Virus record (IMG/VR): IMGVR_UViG_3300033153_013152
Location: 45,349-109,348 of that record
Source: a virus
DNA length: 64,000 bases
Reading direction: 5' to 3' (one strand)
Made by a program: the position numbers and the translations under genes. This document shows positions 10,142 through 19,571 of the stretch, one piece after another. The notes beneath the pieces are model-generated. The model had not been told where the DNA came from. It saw only the letters and a list, made by a program, of their open reading frames with translations, and ran no database searches. Positions within the stretch are counted from its first letter, which is position 1. Every line of letters begins with the position of its first letter.

Positions 10142-10975
10142 TTACTTGATGTCGGGGTAAAGAAAAGAAATCCCTAATGGGATATCAACCTCCGTTTGTT
10201 CACCACAATATTGACATTCAACAAATTGTTTCATATTAACACCAGGTTCAATACTACTAATATAATTCCTCAAAGCTCTAGCATCACCAGCAACCATATT
10301 GTTAACCATTCTTGCCAATTTATTTCTATCTTTTTCTCCACCAATTGACATAACAGAACGGAACAGTCTTGAGGTAACTCCAGATTCTATTTGAGTTTTT
10401 GTTATTTTCTTTTTTCTTGATTGTTCTTGGGAAATATCATATTCATCCTTTCCGGTAAGCAACTTAAATAAAACTTCAACACCAGAAATTGGCAACGTAT
10501 AAGAAAAGAGATTCATTCCATCTTGAACTGGAGTTGCTCCCAAATCCTTAATTTCTAATCTGCCTAAATTAAAAGAGTTTTCAAATTTCTCTTGACACTC
10601 AGGACATTCGATTTCAACATCATAACTGGTACCATATCCAGAAACTCTTACTGCAATCAAAATTGCATTTCTATCACCAATCAATAATTGATCTGGATCA
10701 ATAAGCTTATTAATCAAACAACTTTGAAGCAATTTTGTAATTACTGTTCCATTTTTAATAAGGGCAGTTGACGTAAGAATATCTTCTTCTTTCGCACTCA
10801 TACATTTAATATCAACTGTTTCGGTCATATACATTGGATGATCTGGAGAATAAATCAATCCTTTACTTGGTAGCTTAATTGTATCTACAGGAACATCCAT
10901 TCCTATCTCATTTGATAAACTTTCTAGCTTTTTTTGTTGTTCTTGTTGCTGAAAAACATTCTTTTCTTTGTCCAT
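10142..10975 (-). CDS. baseplate hub assembly-type protein with zinc ribbon (T4 gp26-like)
   Basis: 277 residues. The N-terminal part contains DTIKLPSKGLIYSPDHPMY, a pattern seen in T4-like baseplate hub assembly proteins. Two CxxC pairs (CPEC around residue 125 and CQYC around 258) look like a split zinc ribbon. The region between is helical and charged. It lies upstream of the tape measure and downstream of the tube gene, matching the order of hub genes in T4-like marine phages. AGAGGTGA before the ATG is a good ribosome-binding site. About 170 bases upstream are non-coding. Confidence 0.65.
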   Translation of the reverse strand: MDKEKNVFQQQEQQKKLESLSNEIGMDVPVDTIKLPSKGLIYSPDHPMYMTETVDIKCMSAKEEDILTSTALIKNGTVITKLLQSCLINKLIDPDQLLIGDRNAILIAVRVSGYGTSYDVEIECPECQEKFENSFNLGRLEIKDLGATPVQDGMNLFSYTLPISGVEVLFKLLTGKDEYDISQEQSRKKKITKTQIESGVTSRLFRSVMSIGGEKDRNKLARMVNNMVAGDARALRNYISSIEPGVNMKQFVECQYCGEQTEVDIPLGISFLYPDIK

Positions 10976-11148
10976 AAAATCACCTCTTACATGCTGTATA
11001 CTATTAATATATATGTCCCATATTTGCTTTTAAATGTGTTTTTTTATAAAATATGGATTAGACCCCAAATAAATCTATAAATCTCTTAGAATCGAATTGT
11101 GAGCTTTTTAGGGGTATTGTAATATTAGATTGGAATGACAAATTGCAC

Positions 11149-11382
11149 CTATTTTTTTTTCTTGGTCTTCTTCTTGGGCTTACCATAATGTTTGTTCAAT
11201 TGAACCATAAGTAATTTCAAATCAGATCTATCTGGAACAATTTCACTTATAACATCCATAATAAATTCCAATCTATCACCCCTTGGTTTATTGGATAAAT
11301 ATGAACGAAAACCTTTTACAAAAAGTTTCTTAATTCTATCTAATTCATATGAATAAGCTTCTACAATACGGAATTTCTTCAT
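11149..11382 (-). CDS. small basic protein of unknown function
   Basis: 77 residues from the ATG at 11382, which overlaps the TAA of the homing endonuclease upstream (TAATG). It starts MKKFRIVEAYSYELDR, with an I-x-E motif near residue 8 like several other proteins here, and ends in a Lys-rich tail (GKPKKKTKKKK). No known domain. About 170 bases of apparently non-coding DNA separate it from the next gene. Confidence 0.6.
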   Translation of the reverse strand: MKKFRIVEAYSYELDRIKKLFVKGFRSYLSNKPRGDRLEFIMDVISEIVPDRSDLKLLMVQLNKHYGKPKKKTKKKK

Positions 11383-12881
11383 TATAATAAATATTCCCAA
11401 ATATCATTACCAGCATTGAAAATTTTATATATTTTATTTTCTTTGGCTATTTCTTTCTGTGTTTTACCGTTTTGAGCACGAAATTGAAATCTTCCAAATC
11501 TATTTTCAAAATCAGTATAATCATATCCAATTCTAGTATGGCCCAAATATTGAAAACCAAAATTAGAATATACTTTACCATTTGAATATCTACAATCAGA
11601 ATATGAAATTATTTTTTTATATCCTTCGTTTTTGGCCCACTCAATAACTTGTTTCATCAACTTAGAAAAACCACCCCTGACAATATAATTTGATTTAGAA
11701 CATATTCTGGCTATTTCTATTGAATCTTGTTTGTATTTTTTAATAAATGGTTTTCGCAATGTAACAGAAAATAATATATTACCAACTTTATCCCTTAAAA
11801 CAAATTTCTTTTTACATTTACAATATCCTTGCAAATGATTATCATCTATAAATTTCTTTATTTCTTTTAATTTTGGATTATTATCAACAATTAAATCTCT
11901 TGCATTAATTTTATTTTCGATTAAATTTAAATTAGACTTTATAATACTTTGGCATATACTTTGCTTATCTCTCCACTCATCTTCAAATATTTGAATCAAT
12001 TTTATATTGTTTTGTTTGCACAATTTATATTTATCAAAATGATAATTATTGGGCTTTTTTAATTCAGAATGCCAATACAATCCATTATATTCTATGGCGA
12101 TATTTTTATCAGGTATGTATATATCTAACTCATATGGAGGTATAATAGATTTGATGTTTTCTTCAATCTTTAAATTTAAAATGGATTTTATGAATTTTAC
12201 AAGATCCTTTTCCTGAAAACTAATGCCATTAGTTTTACAAGTTGGACATTGAACTCCTATATTTTTTTGTACATATACCATTTTAGATTCAAATATTACA
12301 TCATGTTTATTACATTTAAATTTTAATTTTGTTCTATTTCCTCGATATTCTTCTTCGGAAAACAATGGAGTATAATTCTTCTTGTTACAATATTCTATTA
12401 TTTTATTCCATTCCAATAAATTCCTTTTATTATTTTGGGCATATTCCGATTGATTAAAATGATTTGTTCCATATCTTTCTAGACAAGTTTTTCTTGTTTT
12501 TTCGACAAATAAAGAAGATTTGGAAAAATGATCTACACCATACTTTTTCAAATTTGTTTTAATTGCTTTTTCTTTTACATTTTCATTTTGAAGACTACAA
12601 GATGTTCCATATTTTTCTAGACAAGTTTTTTTTCTATTTTTTTCGATTTTTCTTTTTACTTCATCGTTCTTATGACCCCTTACAAATTTGGCAAAATCAA
12701 AACCATTTCCACTTGTAAATTTAGTATATTGACCGCAACCACACAAACATGTTGGTCTTTTTCCATTATATTTATATTTTACAACATATTGTTCCGCACT
12801 TATATCTTTGTGGGAATTAGATAAGTGCTTACTTAAACCAAGATTGCCTTTCAGTTCTTTTTTACATATAAAACATTTCAT
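11382..12881 (-). CDS. homing endonuclease-like protein, zinc finger plus Vsr-like nuclease
   Basis: 499 residues from the ATG at 12881. It begins with a zinc finger (MKCFICKKELKGNLGLSKHL) and a second Cys motif, then repeats of the KYG/RYG type (LEKYGTSCSLQNENVKEKA, LKKYGVDHFSKSS, LERYGTNHFNQSE). A nuclease-like domain follows: ELDIYIPDKNIAIEYNGLYW, then IKLIQIFEDEW, as in Vsr-type PD-(D/E)xK homing enzymes. The C-terminal part (RICSKSNYIVRGGFSKLMKQ, ISYSDCRYSNGKVY) closely resembles the endonuclease at 26974-28539, so the two are paralogues. A free-standing mobile gene inserted downstream of the tail tube gene. Confidence 0.85.
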   Translation of the reverse strand: MKCFICKKELKGNLGLSKHLSNSHKDISAEQYVVKYKYNGKRPTCLCGCGQYTKFTSGNGFDFAKFVRGHKNDEVKRKIEKNRKKTCLEKYGTSCSLQNENVKEKAIKTNLKKYGVDHFSKSSLFVEKTRKTCLERYGTNHFNQSEYAQNNKRNLLEWNKIIEYCNKKNYTPLFSEEEYRGNRTKLKFKCNKHDVIFESKMVYVQKNIGVQCPTCKTNGISFQEKDLVKFIKSILNLKIEENIKSIIPPYELDIYIPDKNIAIEYNGLYWHSELKKPNNYHFDKYKLCKQNNIKLIQIFEDEWRDKQSICQSIIKSNLNLIENKINARDLIVDNNPKLKEIKKFIDDNHLQGYCKCKKKFVLRDKVGNILFSVTLRKPFIKKYKQDSIEIARICSKSNYIVRGGFSKLMKQVIEWAKNEGYKKIISYSDCRYSNGKVYSNFGFQYLGHTRIGYDYTDFENRFGRFQFRAQNGKTQKEIAKENKIYKIFNAGNDIWEYLL

Positions 12882-12924
12882 GGTATAATTATACCACAAA
12901 AAAGAAAGAGGTTAATATTTTTAG

Positions 12925-12978
12925 ATTGAAATGGTTTTTAGAATTACTAATATTGAAATGATTCTTGGAATTGCTAAT
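12925..12978. repeat. imperfect tandem repeat, two 27-base units
   Basis: Two adjacent units start ATTGAAATG and end CTAAT (12925-12951 and 12952-12978), differing at four positions. The start of a third unit (ATTG) follows. It lies in the 118-base gap between the tail tube gene and the homing endonuclease. Could be a remnant of the insertion event or a regulatory leader. Confidence 0.75.
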
Positions 12979-12999
12979 ATTGTAACTAGTTAAAATTAC

Positions 13000-13488
13000 T
13001 TAATAATTTAGAACAGCATAATCAAAACGAAGTACAAGAGCAATTTCTGCCGGATCTGAAACTGAGTAGTCAAGGTCTCCATAATTTACGTCTTGTATCC
13101 ATGTCCCATAAATACTCCAGTCTTCAACAATACCACCCACTGGATCTGCCATCTTCAGGTTGATTTGCTTTTTATAAAACTGTGCATAACCAGCTCTACC
13201 GCTAACTACCTCATAACAAAGACGAATCCACTCTTGTACTTTTTGAGATGCAGAAGGAGAAATAGGATCATAAAGAGTAATATTCAACGGAGAAGGAGTC
13301 ATTTTTCCCGCCAAATATCTTTTTTGGTTCATATAGTCAACAATAGTCTCATCGAAAACCATTTGAGGTCTATTAGCAGTTTTAGCAGTAAAAGCATCAA
13401 TTCCATCAATAGCTAAAATCCACCTAAATTTTCTCTTTGGTTCAAATGTGTCAGCCAACATTTGATTAGTTTCAAGAATTTCTGCCAT
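13000..13488 (-). CDS. 19: tail tube protein (T4 gp19-like)
   Basis: Forms the inner tube of the contractile tail. 162 residues, close to T4 gp19 (163). Typical tube-protein layout: FRWILAIDGIDAFTAKTANR near the N terminus, PSPLNITLYDPISPSASQKV in the middle, and a C-terminal strand DPAEIALVLRFDYAVLNY. It lies downstream of the sheath gene, with a homing endonuclease inserted between them. No frameshift. Confidence 0.88.
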   Translation of the reverse strand: MAEILETNQMLADTFEPKRKFRWILAIDGIDAFTAKTANRPQMVFDETIVDYMNQKRYLAGKMTPSPLNITLYDPISPSASQKVQEWIRLCYEVVSGRAGYAQFYKKQINLKMADPVGGIVEDWSIYGTWIQDVNYGDLDYSVSDPAEIALVLRFDYAVLNY

Positions 13489-13539
13489 CTAATTTTATGT
13501 CTCCATACAAAAAATACTTTACTATAATTAGATTTATAC

Positions 13540-14272
13540 CTATAAAATGCCCAACTCTTTTAATTTTTTCTCATTCCACAATTCAGAATTAGGGTAATTT
13601 TTGTGAAACCAATCCCATTTTTTTTCAGCATCATCCCAAAAATAACCTTTGATTTCAATCCACAAATCTAAATCTGGCAAATAACAATCTGGATTATAAA
13701 TTCTACCATCATCCATCACAAAAGATTGTGCGTGCCAATTATAATCTATTTTGTTTTTATTGAAATATTCTACCACTTTTTTCTCATATGAACCTACGCA
13801 AACAATATCTTCATTTGAAAACCAATGTTTTAAAGTATAAGATTTATTAGATGATTTAGCTTGTTTTAAATTTATTTCTCTAACTTTATTATGACTATCA
13901 ACACCGATATTTTTTCAAACAGGTTTGTTTTGTTTTTTCTTTTACCGACTCTAATTGAATTGGATATTTTGTTCCGTATCTTTTCAAATTGGTATTGTAC
14001 ATTTTTTTTAATATTTTTTTATTTTTTGCCGGACAAATTGCACCATATCTTTTTAAATTGGTTTGCCTTCTATTTTTTGATTTTCTTTTTGTGTGATTAG
14101 CCTTTCCTCGAATTACATTATCTGGTATTGCATAAAATTCACCATATTCTTTATCTATAAACCTGCATTTAGTTTTTATATTCACATAAGTAAAATCATC
14201 CAAAAATATTAAATTATAGCAATTTTTAGCTAATCTAATTTTAATTTGATCTATATCTAATTTTGGTGGCAT
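13540..14272 (-). CDS. homing endonuclease-like protein, +1 frameshift at CGG
   Basis: The ATG at 14272 (MPPKLDIDQIKIRL) is chosen over an in-frame TTG further upstream. After 122 codons the zero frame meets CGG at 13904-13906 and stops two codons later. Skipping the C (TAT C GGT) restores the family motif LKKYGVDS and continues without a stop through SNEDIVCVGSYEKKVVEYFN and a PD-(D/E)xK-like core (YLPDLDLWIEIKGYFWDDA) to 13540, 243 residues in all. The conserved KYGVD motif shows that the Gly after the skip is the expected residue. Its 3' end is almost identical to the endonuclease at 61356. It sits between sheath and tube genes. Confidence 0.8.
13558..13620. repeat. 63-base repeat shared with 61374-61436
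   Basis: Identical by eye over 63 bases to 61374-61436. It codes for the last part (FHKNYPNSELWNEKKLK) of two homing endonuclease-like genes, implying recent duplication or gene conversion between the copies. Confidence 0.85.
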
Positions 14273-14286
14273 AAATAAATATATTT

Positions 14287-14308
14287 GGGGCAAGTTTTTT
14301 CTTACCCC
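14287..14308 (-). terminator. possible weak terminator after the sheath gene
   Basis: A hairpin with an 8-base stem (GGGGTAAG / CTTGCCCC on the minus strand, one G-T pair) and a six-A loop, about 30 bases past the sheath stop and before the homing endonuclease. Only a poor T-tract follows, so it may be a processing or attenuation site instead. Confidence 0.4.
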
Positions 14309-14339
14309 ACAATATTATACTATATTGTTTTTATAAAAT

Positions 14340-16817
14340 CTAGTCCTCAAATGAAGCACCTGAACGAGTAATGATGAAATCTAGTTGAATAAATTCTGCA
14401 GTTCTCGTTGGTTTCAAAAACAACTTAGCAGCCATAATATTACGATCAATAATATCAGGAGTATTAGTTGTTTCATCCATAACAATTCTAAATGCTTCAA
14501 GACCATTTTTGCGTTGAATCTCTGAAAGAATTGGATTGACCAATTGCTTAAATCTAGTCCAAGTACTTGCATTATTTTGCTCAAAAACAAGAAACTTAGT
14601 TGCTGAAGAAATAAGTTTTTTGGCTCTAATCAAAAGCCTTCTAATATTAATTCTATCAAGAGCCGAAGCTTTATTTTGTAGGGTCTTTTGGCCCCAAATT
14701 GCAACACCTTCACCCGGAAATGATGCAATTGGATTTACTCTATTTTCATAAAGATCATCTCTTTCATCGGCAGTCAATCTATCAATTGCTTCAGTTGTTT
14801 GGAAACCAATTGAATCTTGACTTAAACCACCCCTATTGAGACCAGCAGGAGCAAACCAAGCTTCAGCAATCCTATCGTTATATGCTATTGCACCAAGAGC
14901 GGCAATAGATGCTGGCAACTCAATAACTTTATTATTTACATCATCTACAACTTTAATTCCAGGATAATATAAAGCAGCATAATTTGAATCATATCCTCTA
15001 TTTTTAGCTTCAGTAACTGCAGTAGATACTGTCGTTGCAGAAGAAGTATGATTTATAAATTCAGCAACATAAAACGCATCTGCTCTTTTTTCAATTTCAT
15101 CAATAGTATAATCAACAACTTTTGTTGCATAAATACCAGGAATTGCAACCAAATTTATATCAATAAAATCAGGATCAGAAATAATATCAACTGCTTGTCT
15201 CAAAGCCTGAACACCAATCTGAGAAACAGATGCTAATTGCGTAACATTATCTAGTGGATCTGCAAGAGTTGGATCCCAACCATCATCACCAAAAGCAACT
15301 GGCATAGTAAATTGAGCGTATTTTGGTTCAATTGTTGTATGTCCGCTAGAATTACCAGGAGCCTTTTGTGAAGCAACAGGATTAGAAACATTATAAACAA
15401 ATCCAGTACCAGTGGTTCCAAGTCCTGCAGCAGGAGTACCAGTACCAGTAGAACCAGAAATAAACCTTAAAGTAAAATTATCATCAGAACCAGTCATAGT
15501 TCCAAATCTAGTAAATCTACCCTTTACACAACCAGAAAGTTCAAATTCTACTCCCCAATGAATATATGATTTAACATCAGATTGAGTTTCTTTATCATAC
15601 AAATCTCCAACATATGGAAGAGTTGAAGACATAACCAACATATCTGTACCATCATCAGATGCAGATGGGGCCATCATATCTGATTTTACCAAACCTTCAA
15701 AACCCCACGGAAGAGCAGCTTCTGGAATTGAACCAGTTGTCATCTCTACCCAAAAATATTTTGAAACATTTGAATAATTTCCATAAGAAACCATCTTTTC
15801 TTTTGTTTGATTCCATTTCCAATGCCTATCACCAACTCTTCTGAGAATGTAATTATTACTAGTTGGATCCAATGAAAGACCCGGAAACCTCTCCAAAACA
15901 ACAGGAGATTTATCTGTATCAGAAAAACTTCTTACTTCCAAATCAAAACTTCCATGTTCATCTATAGAAGGAATTGGAGAAACACTAACGTTTTTAATTG
16001 ATATTTTAAATCTACCATTCTCTGCTACACCATGACCTAACGTGTGCATTCTAAACAATTCATACTCTTGATCACCAAAAATTTGAGAAATAACCCAAGG
16101 AGAAGAACCACTATTATAACCATCAGTAAAAGCAGTTAAATTAATACTTCCAGAACGCCAATCAATAGCATGACCATTGCCACCTAAATGATGATAATTA
16201 TAATCAAAAATTTCTCTCAAATAATGACCTTTTTCTCTAATTTGTGTAGGATCTGTATTTAAAATTTTGCCAATATAATTATCACTAGAAGTAAGCATAG
16301 AACCAGTTGCACTAACATAACTTGTTGTATCATCCGAAGAAGAAATTAATACCATAAATAAACTATTATCATGAGCAAGTTTATCAATTTTCACATCAAC
16401 TGTTCCAGAAGTTTCAATTATTGCATGTAAATACATTCTATCATCAGCTTCATCAGCACTAAGAGTGCCAGTAAAACTAGAAATTGCCCACAAACCATCT
16501 GCAGTATAACCAGGAGTTACAGCAGTACCATTGGCTGTACGACCAGAAGGTCCTAAAACTCTGACAATATTTGCAACACCAGCATTTTTCAAGTATGATC
16601 TTGCTGCATATCCCATGTAATAATCTTCATCAAGATCACCAAAATATTCAGCATATTCATTAAAATTCTTTACTGCAACAGGAACAAAAGCTGGACCATG
16701 TTGTGCAGTACCAATAATTGCAGCACCAATTTGACCAACACCTGGCCCCAAATAAGATTCATCTATTTCACTTGTAAACACGCCAGGACTAATAAATGTT
16801 TTAACTTTCTTTGCCAT
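14340..16817 (-). CDS. 18: contractile tail sheath protein (T4 gp18-like)
   Basis: 825 residues, longer than T4 gp18 (659). The N terminus (FISPGVFTSEIDESYLGPG) is the usual sheath opening. The C-terminal third holds the conserved sheath domain: GLNRGGLSQDSIGFQTTEA, NPIASFPGEGVAIWGQKTL, then INIRRLLIRAKKLISSATKF and FEQNNASTWTRFKQLVNP. The middle is an extended, Ser/Gly/Thr-rich insert, probably surface-exposed. The order tail terminator, sheath, tube matches T4 gp15-18-19. A GAGGAG ribosome-binding site lies 11 bases before the ATG, partly inside a small hairpin. Confidence 0.93.
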   Translation of the reverse strand: MAKKVKTFISPGVFTSEIDESYLGPGVGQIGAAIIGTAQHGPAFVPVAVKNFNEYAEYFGDLDEDYYMGYAARSYLKNAGVANIVRVLGPSGRTANGTAVTPGYTADGLWAISSFTGTLSADEADDRMYLHAIIETSGTVDVKIDKLAHDNSLFMVLISSSDDTTSYVSATGSMLTSSDNYIGKILNTDPTQIREKGHYLREIFDYNYHHLGGNGHAIDWRSGSINLTAFTDGYNSGSSPWVISQIFGDQEYELFRMHTLGHGVAENGRFKISIKNVSVSPIPSIDEHGSFDLEVRSFSDTDKSPVVLERFPGLSLDPTSNNYILRRVGDRHWKWNQTKEKMVSYGNYSNVSKYFWVEMTTGSIPEAALPWGFEGLVKSDMMAPSASDDGTDMLVMSSTLPYVGDLYDKETQSDVKSYIHWGVEFELSGCVKGRFTRFGTMTGSDDNFTLRFISGSTGTGTPAAGLGTTGTGFVYNVSNPVASQKAPGNSSGHTTIEPKYAQFTMPVAFGDDGWDPTLADPLDNVTQLASVSQIGVQALRQAVDIISDPDFIDINLVAIPGIYATKVVDYTIDEIEKRADAFYVAEFINHTSSATTVSTAVTEAKNRGYDSNYAALYYPGIKVVDDVNNKVIELPASIAALGAIAYNDRIAEAWFAPAGLNRGGLSQDSIGFQTTEAIDRLTADERDDLYENRVNPIASFPGEGVAIWGQKTLQNKASALDRINIRRLLIRAKKLISSATKFLVFEQNNASTWTRFKQLVNPILSEIQRKNGLEAFRIVMDETTNTPDIIDRNIMAAKLFLKPTRTAEFIQLDFIITRSGASFED

Positions 16818-16831
16818 AAAACATAGTTCTC

Positions 16832-16845
16832 CTCATTATGATGAG
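16832..16845 (-). promoter_or_regulatory. small hairpin overlapping the sheath ribosome-binding site
   Basis: On the minus strand CTCAT-CATA-ATGAG can pair, and the last GAG belongs to the GAGGAG ribosome-binding site of the sheath gene. It could modulate sheath translation. Stem only five bases, so weak evidence. Confidence 0.3.
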
Positions 16846-16910
16846 AGTATAAAACTTATAGATAATTAGATTTTTATTTTATAAAAAGAAAGATAAATAG
16901 AAATTAAAAA

Positions 16911-17765
16911 TTATTTATCACCAAATAATTTATCAAATTCTTCCGATGAAATAACTTTTTCTTTTAAACTAATTATTGGTCTATTTTGATATTTATAGGC
17001 AACACTCTTTCCTTCTTCGTCACGACCATAAGAAAGAGAATCAGTTTTTGGATCAAGCAACAAATAAAACGGAACTTTTATGTTATAAACATATTTTATT
17101 ATTCTTTCTGTATCACTAAATTCTTCAAAATTAGATTGAGAAGGAAGTGAAGATCCTTCGCGAAATCCAACAAAATAATAAGAATTTCCCTTTGGTTCAT
17201 CACCATCATATTCTAAAGGCATAACAAAAGAATCATTCCAATTATAGGTATAAAATATTTTTTCCAATATTTTATTCATATGTTGTTGATATTGTGACCA
17301 AATTGTTATTGTATATAATGCACTTCCAAAATCAGGAAATGGAACAGTAACATATTCATATATAACTTTATCTGACCTTAATGGTTCAGGAAACCCATTT
17401 GTTCTTCTATCTTCATATAAATTTTGTAAATTAGAAGTTTTTTTGTGTATATTTTTTCTAATAACTATTTCTCTAGTTTCTTGAGCCATTCCACCAAAAC
17501 CAGGAATGCGATCAATATCTGTTCTTAAAATACTTATAAGAGGAAGAATTAAAGTATTATTTTCATCTCTAAAATTCTTTTTTCTTATTGTTGCCCACCT
17601 TTCACCAGTAGCAAACATTACTTCTACCTTTTTTTCTCCACTAGGATTTTGAACAGACAACTTTAAAGATTTATTAAAATAATCAAAAACCGCCTTATCA
17701 ACTGAACGAAGAGTGACCTCTTTATATTCAGCTTTACCCTTTTTATCTAAATATCTATTATTCAT
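16911..17765 (-). CDS. 15: tail terminator / proximal sheath stabiliser (T4 gp15-like)
   Basis: 284 residues, near the size of T4 gp15 (272). Readable parts are EYVTVPFPDFGSALYTITIW and a following YQQHMNKILEKIF, then VYNIKVPFYLLLDP near the C terminus, the alpha-beta pattern of gp15-type tail terminators. It sits directly upstream of the sheath gene as in T4. It overlaps the end of the protease gene by eight bases. The 93 bases before the sheath gene are AT-rich and hold only the sheath leader. Confidence 0.7.
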   Translation of the reverse strand: MNNRYLDKKGKAEYKEVTLRSVDKAVFDYFNKSLKLSVQNPSGEKKVEVMFATGERWATIRKKNFRDENNTLILPLISILRTDIDRIPGFGGMAQETREIVIRKNIHKKTSNLQNLYEDRRTNGFPEPLRSDKVIYEYVTVPFPDFGSALYTITIWSQYQQHMNKILEKIFYTYNWNDSFVMPLEYDGDEPKGNSYYFVGFREGSSLPSQSNFEEFSDTERIIKYVYNIKVPFYLLLDPKTDSLSYGRDEEGKSVAYKYQNRPIISLKEKVISSEEFDKLFGDK

Positions 17766-18426
17766 TTAAAAATTTCTTTATATCATTTATTCCTGTTAAA
17801 ATAATTATATTAGAATGGGGAAAAGTACCAGCAACTAAAACACCTATAACTTTTCCATTATATAAAACTGGACTTCCACTATTACCAGGATACGCTTCTC
17901 CAGAAATTATAATACTTCCATTAAAATATCTACCACCCAAAGAAACAATTTTTCCTTCTTCTACAACTGGATATATTCCAATAGGAGAACCAGAAATTAT
18001 TACAGAATTGCCTATTTTTAAATTGTCATAAGAATCTATAAATTTTAGCGGCTTTAAACCATGTCTTTCCTTTTTCAATATACACAAATCTGATTTTTCA
18101 TCAATCTTAACCATCTTAATACCGCGCATTGCAACCAATTCATCATTATTATTTAAGAAAATCATTCCAACTTCTTGATTCATAAAACCTTTTATATAAC
18201 CATCTTCAACACCAATACAAAAATGACCAGCAGTCATAATTGTTTCTTTATCAATAGCAAAACCAGTAGCAGAATACATTACTCTTCCCGTAACACTTTC
18301 CGAAAATAACTTAACAACCGATTCAAAATAATTATCATTTTGTACTTGATGCGTTTTTGTTCCCGTAGAAATAAAACAACAAGATGTAAAAATTAAACAT
18401 AATAGAGCTATTAAAAACTTTTTCAT
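17758..18426 (-). CDS. lipoprotein-type trypsin-like serine protease
   Basis: 222 residues with a bacterial lipoprotein signal: MKKFLIALLCLIFTSC, a h-region and a lipobox-like FTSC with Cys16 as the likely lipidated residue. The mature part has the chymotrypsin/HtrA triad in order: His68 in TAGHFC, Asp113 in KSDLCIL, Ser183 in GNSGSP. The protein should be exported and anchored in the host envelope. A secreted protease is unusual inside a neck-tail cluster. It might cleave host or competitor surface proteins, or help with superinfection exclusion or lysis. The triad is seen directly; the role is inference. Confidence 0.85.
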   Translation of the reverse strand: MKKFLIALLCLIFTSCCFISTGTKTHQVQNDNYFESVVKLFSESVTGRVMYSATGFAIDKETIMTAGHFCIGVEDGYIKGFMNQEVGMIFLNNNDELVAMRGIKMVKIDEKSDLCILKKERHGLKPLKFIDSYDNLKIGNSVIISGSPIGIYPVVEEGKIVSLGGRYFNGSIIISGEAYPGNSGSPVLYNGKVIGVLVAGTFPHSNIIILTGINDIKKFLNE

Positions 18427-18430
18427 ATTA

Positions 18431-18887
18431 CTATTCTTCCTTAATTGTAAAATTTGATTCTCTACTAACTACACACTCTAATTTGTACATTACTTTCTCA
18501 TTTATTTGTCCAAAAGTAATTTGTGGCTCAGTTACCTTTTTAATTTCATAAATAATATCACCAAATTTAACAAAATCTCCTTCCCTCACTCTAACATTTC
18601 TTTCATCTGCTTCATGCACATGTATATAAACTTCAATTGAATAGACCATATCCATACCAAAATTATTAGAAAATTCTTCTGGAGGATTATATAAAACATA
18701 TGCATTAATTAATATGGGACTATAAACTACTTTTGTAACAGCTTCATTGTACAATTCATCAACATTGGTATGATCATAAGAAACACTATAATATATTATT
18801 TCTTGACCTACAATTTTTTGTATTAATTCTTTTGAAATATGTTTAAAAAAATCTATTTCTTTTCCGAGTTATAAATAATTCCGCCAT
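18431..18887 (-). CDS. neck / head-tail connector protein, +1 frameshift after codon 7
   Basis: The conventional ORF begins with TTG at 18754 and has no ATG. Upstream, ATG at 18887 opens MAELFIT, followed by CGG at 18864-18866. Skipping the C (ACT C GGA) leads into GKEIDFFKHISKELIQKI and an open frame to 18431, 151 residues in all. The FFKHI-KEL-Q-I-GQEIIYY pattern at the N terminus resembles T4-like neck proteins that begin with a similar motif. The gene lies two genes before the sheath, the expected neck position. No strong ribosome-binding site is visible before 18887. The exact T4 homologue is not certain. Confidence 0.72.
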
Positions 18888-18899
18888 ATAATAAATAGG

Positions 18900-19571
18900 C
18901 TACAAAATCTTGTTGCTCTTAGATAAATTTTCTTTTGCCCACAATGGTTGAAGATTTGTATAATGACAAACTTCCAATAGCTCATCTCTATTAGTCAAAT
19001 CAAAAATAGATAGTGGCATTATATGATCAATGTGCCATTCACTTCCATAATTCTCTCAAGTCATTCCTGGTTTAAATTTAGATTCAAGATATTGTTTTAG
19101 AAATTCAATTGAACAACCAAGATCGCGAACTGCCGAACCTGATTTATAATTTCTTTTTAGAGCATTAGATAGTCTAGTCCTAAGCCTACAACCTATTCTA
19201 AAATTAATATCTTTTTCCATTCTTTCTTTAAAATATTTCTTATTATACTCATTTCTTTGCAATTTACACTTTTTTCTATATTCTTCTATTTTTTCTAAAT
19301 TATCATTACGATACTCTTTTACCCTTTTTTTAATTGTATCGGAATTTTTCAAATAATATTCTCTAGCACGAATTTTATTTTTTTCCAAATTTCCATAATA
19401 ATTTTCTAAATTTTTTTCGTTAATTTTCTTTTTATTGTGTTTGTAATAATTTATCTTATATTTTTTAATACATTTTTTACAAGCACAACAAAAACCATCT
19501 CTTTTGCTTTTGTCTTTACTAAATTTATTAATATTTTTTAAAATAGTACATTTGGTACAAACTTTCTTCAT
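18900..19571 (-). pseudogene. HNH homing endonuclease with in-frame TGA at a conserved Trp
   Basis: The ATG at 19571 overlaps the TGA of the upstream gene (ATGA). A zinc finger opens the protein (MKKVCTKCTILKNINKF, CCACKKC). The frame runs 171 codons to KPGMT and then a TGA at 19056-19058. It stays open for 51 further codons that contain the HNH core ([30 protein letters not shown]) before TAG at 18900. In this family the position is normally Trp (MTWENYG), so TGG has become TGA. Either the gene is freshly inactivated or the TGA is read through. TGA serves as a normal stop elsewhere in the window, so general reassignment is unlikely. Confidence 0.75.

Noticed and set aside
11085-11110. tRNA gene suggested by a TTCGATTC T-loop-like motif on the minus strand
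   Set aside because: The flanking bases do not form a T stem, and no acceptor or anticodon arms can be drawn. No tRNA was found in the window.
14287-14308. Hairpin as a CRISPR or attachment site
   Set aside because: Single copy, not repeated elsewhere. Best seen as a weak terminator or processing hairpin.
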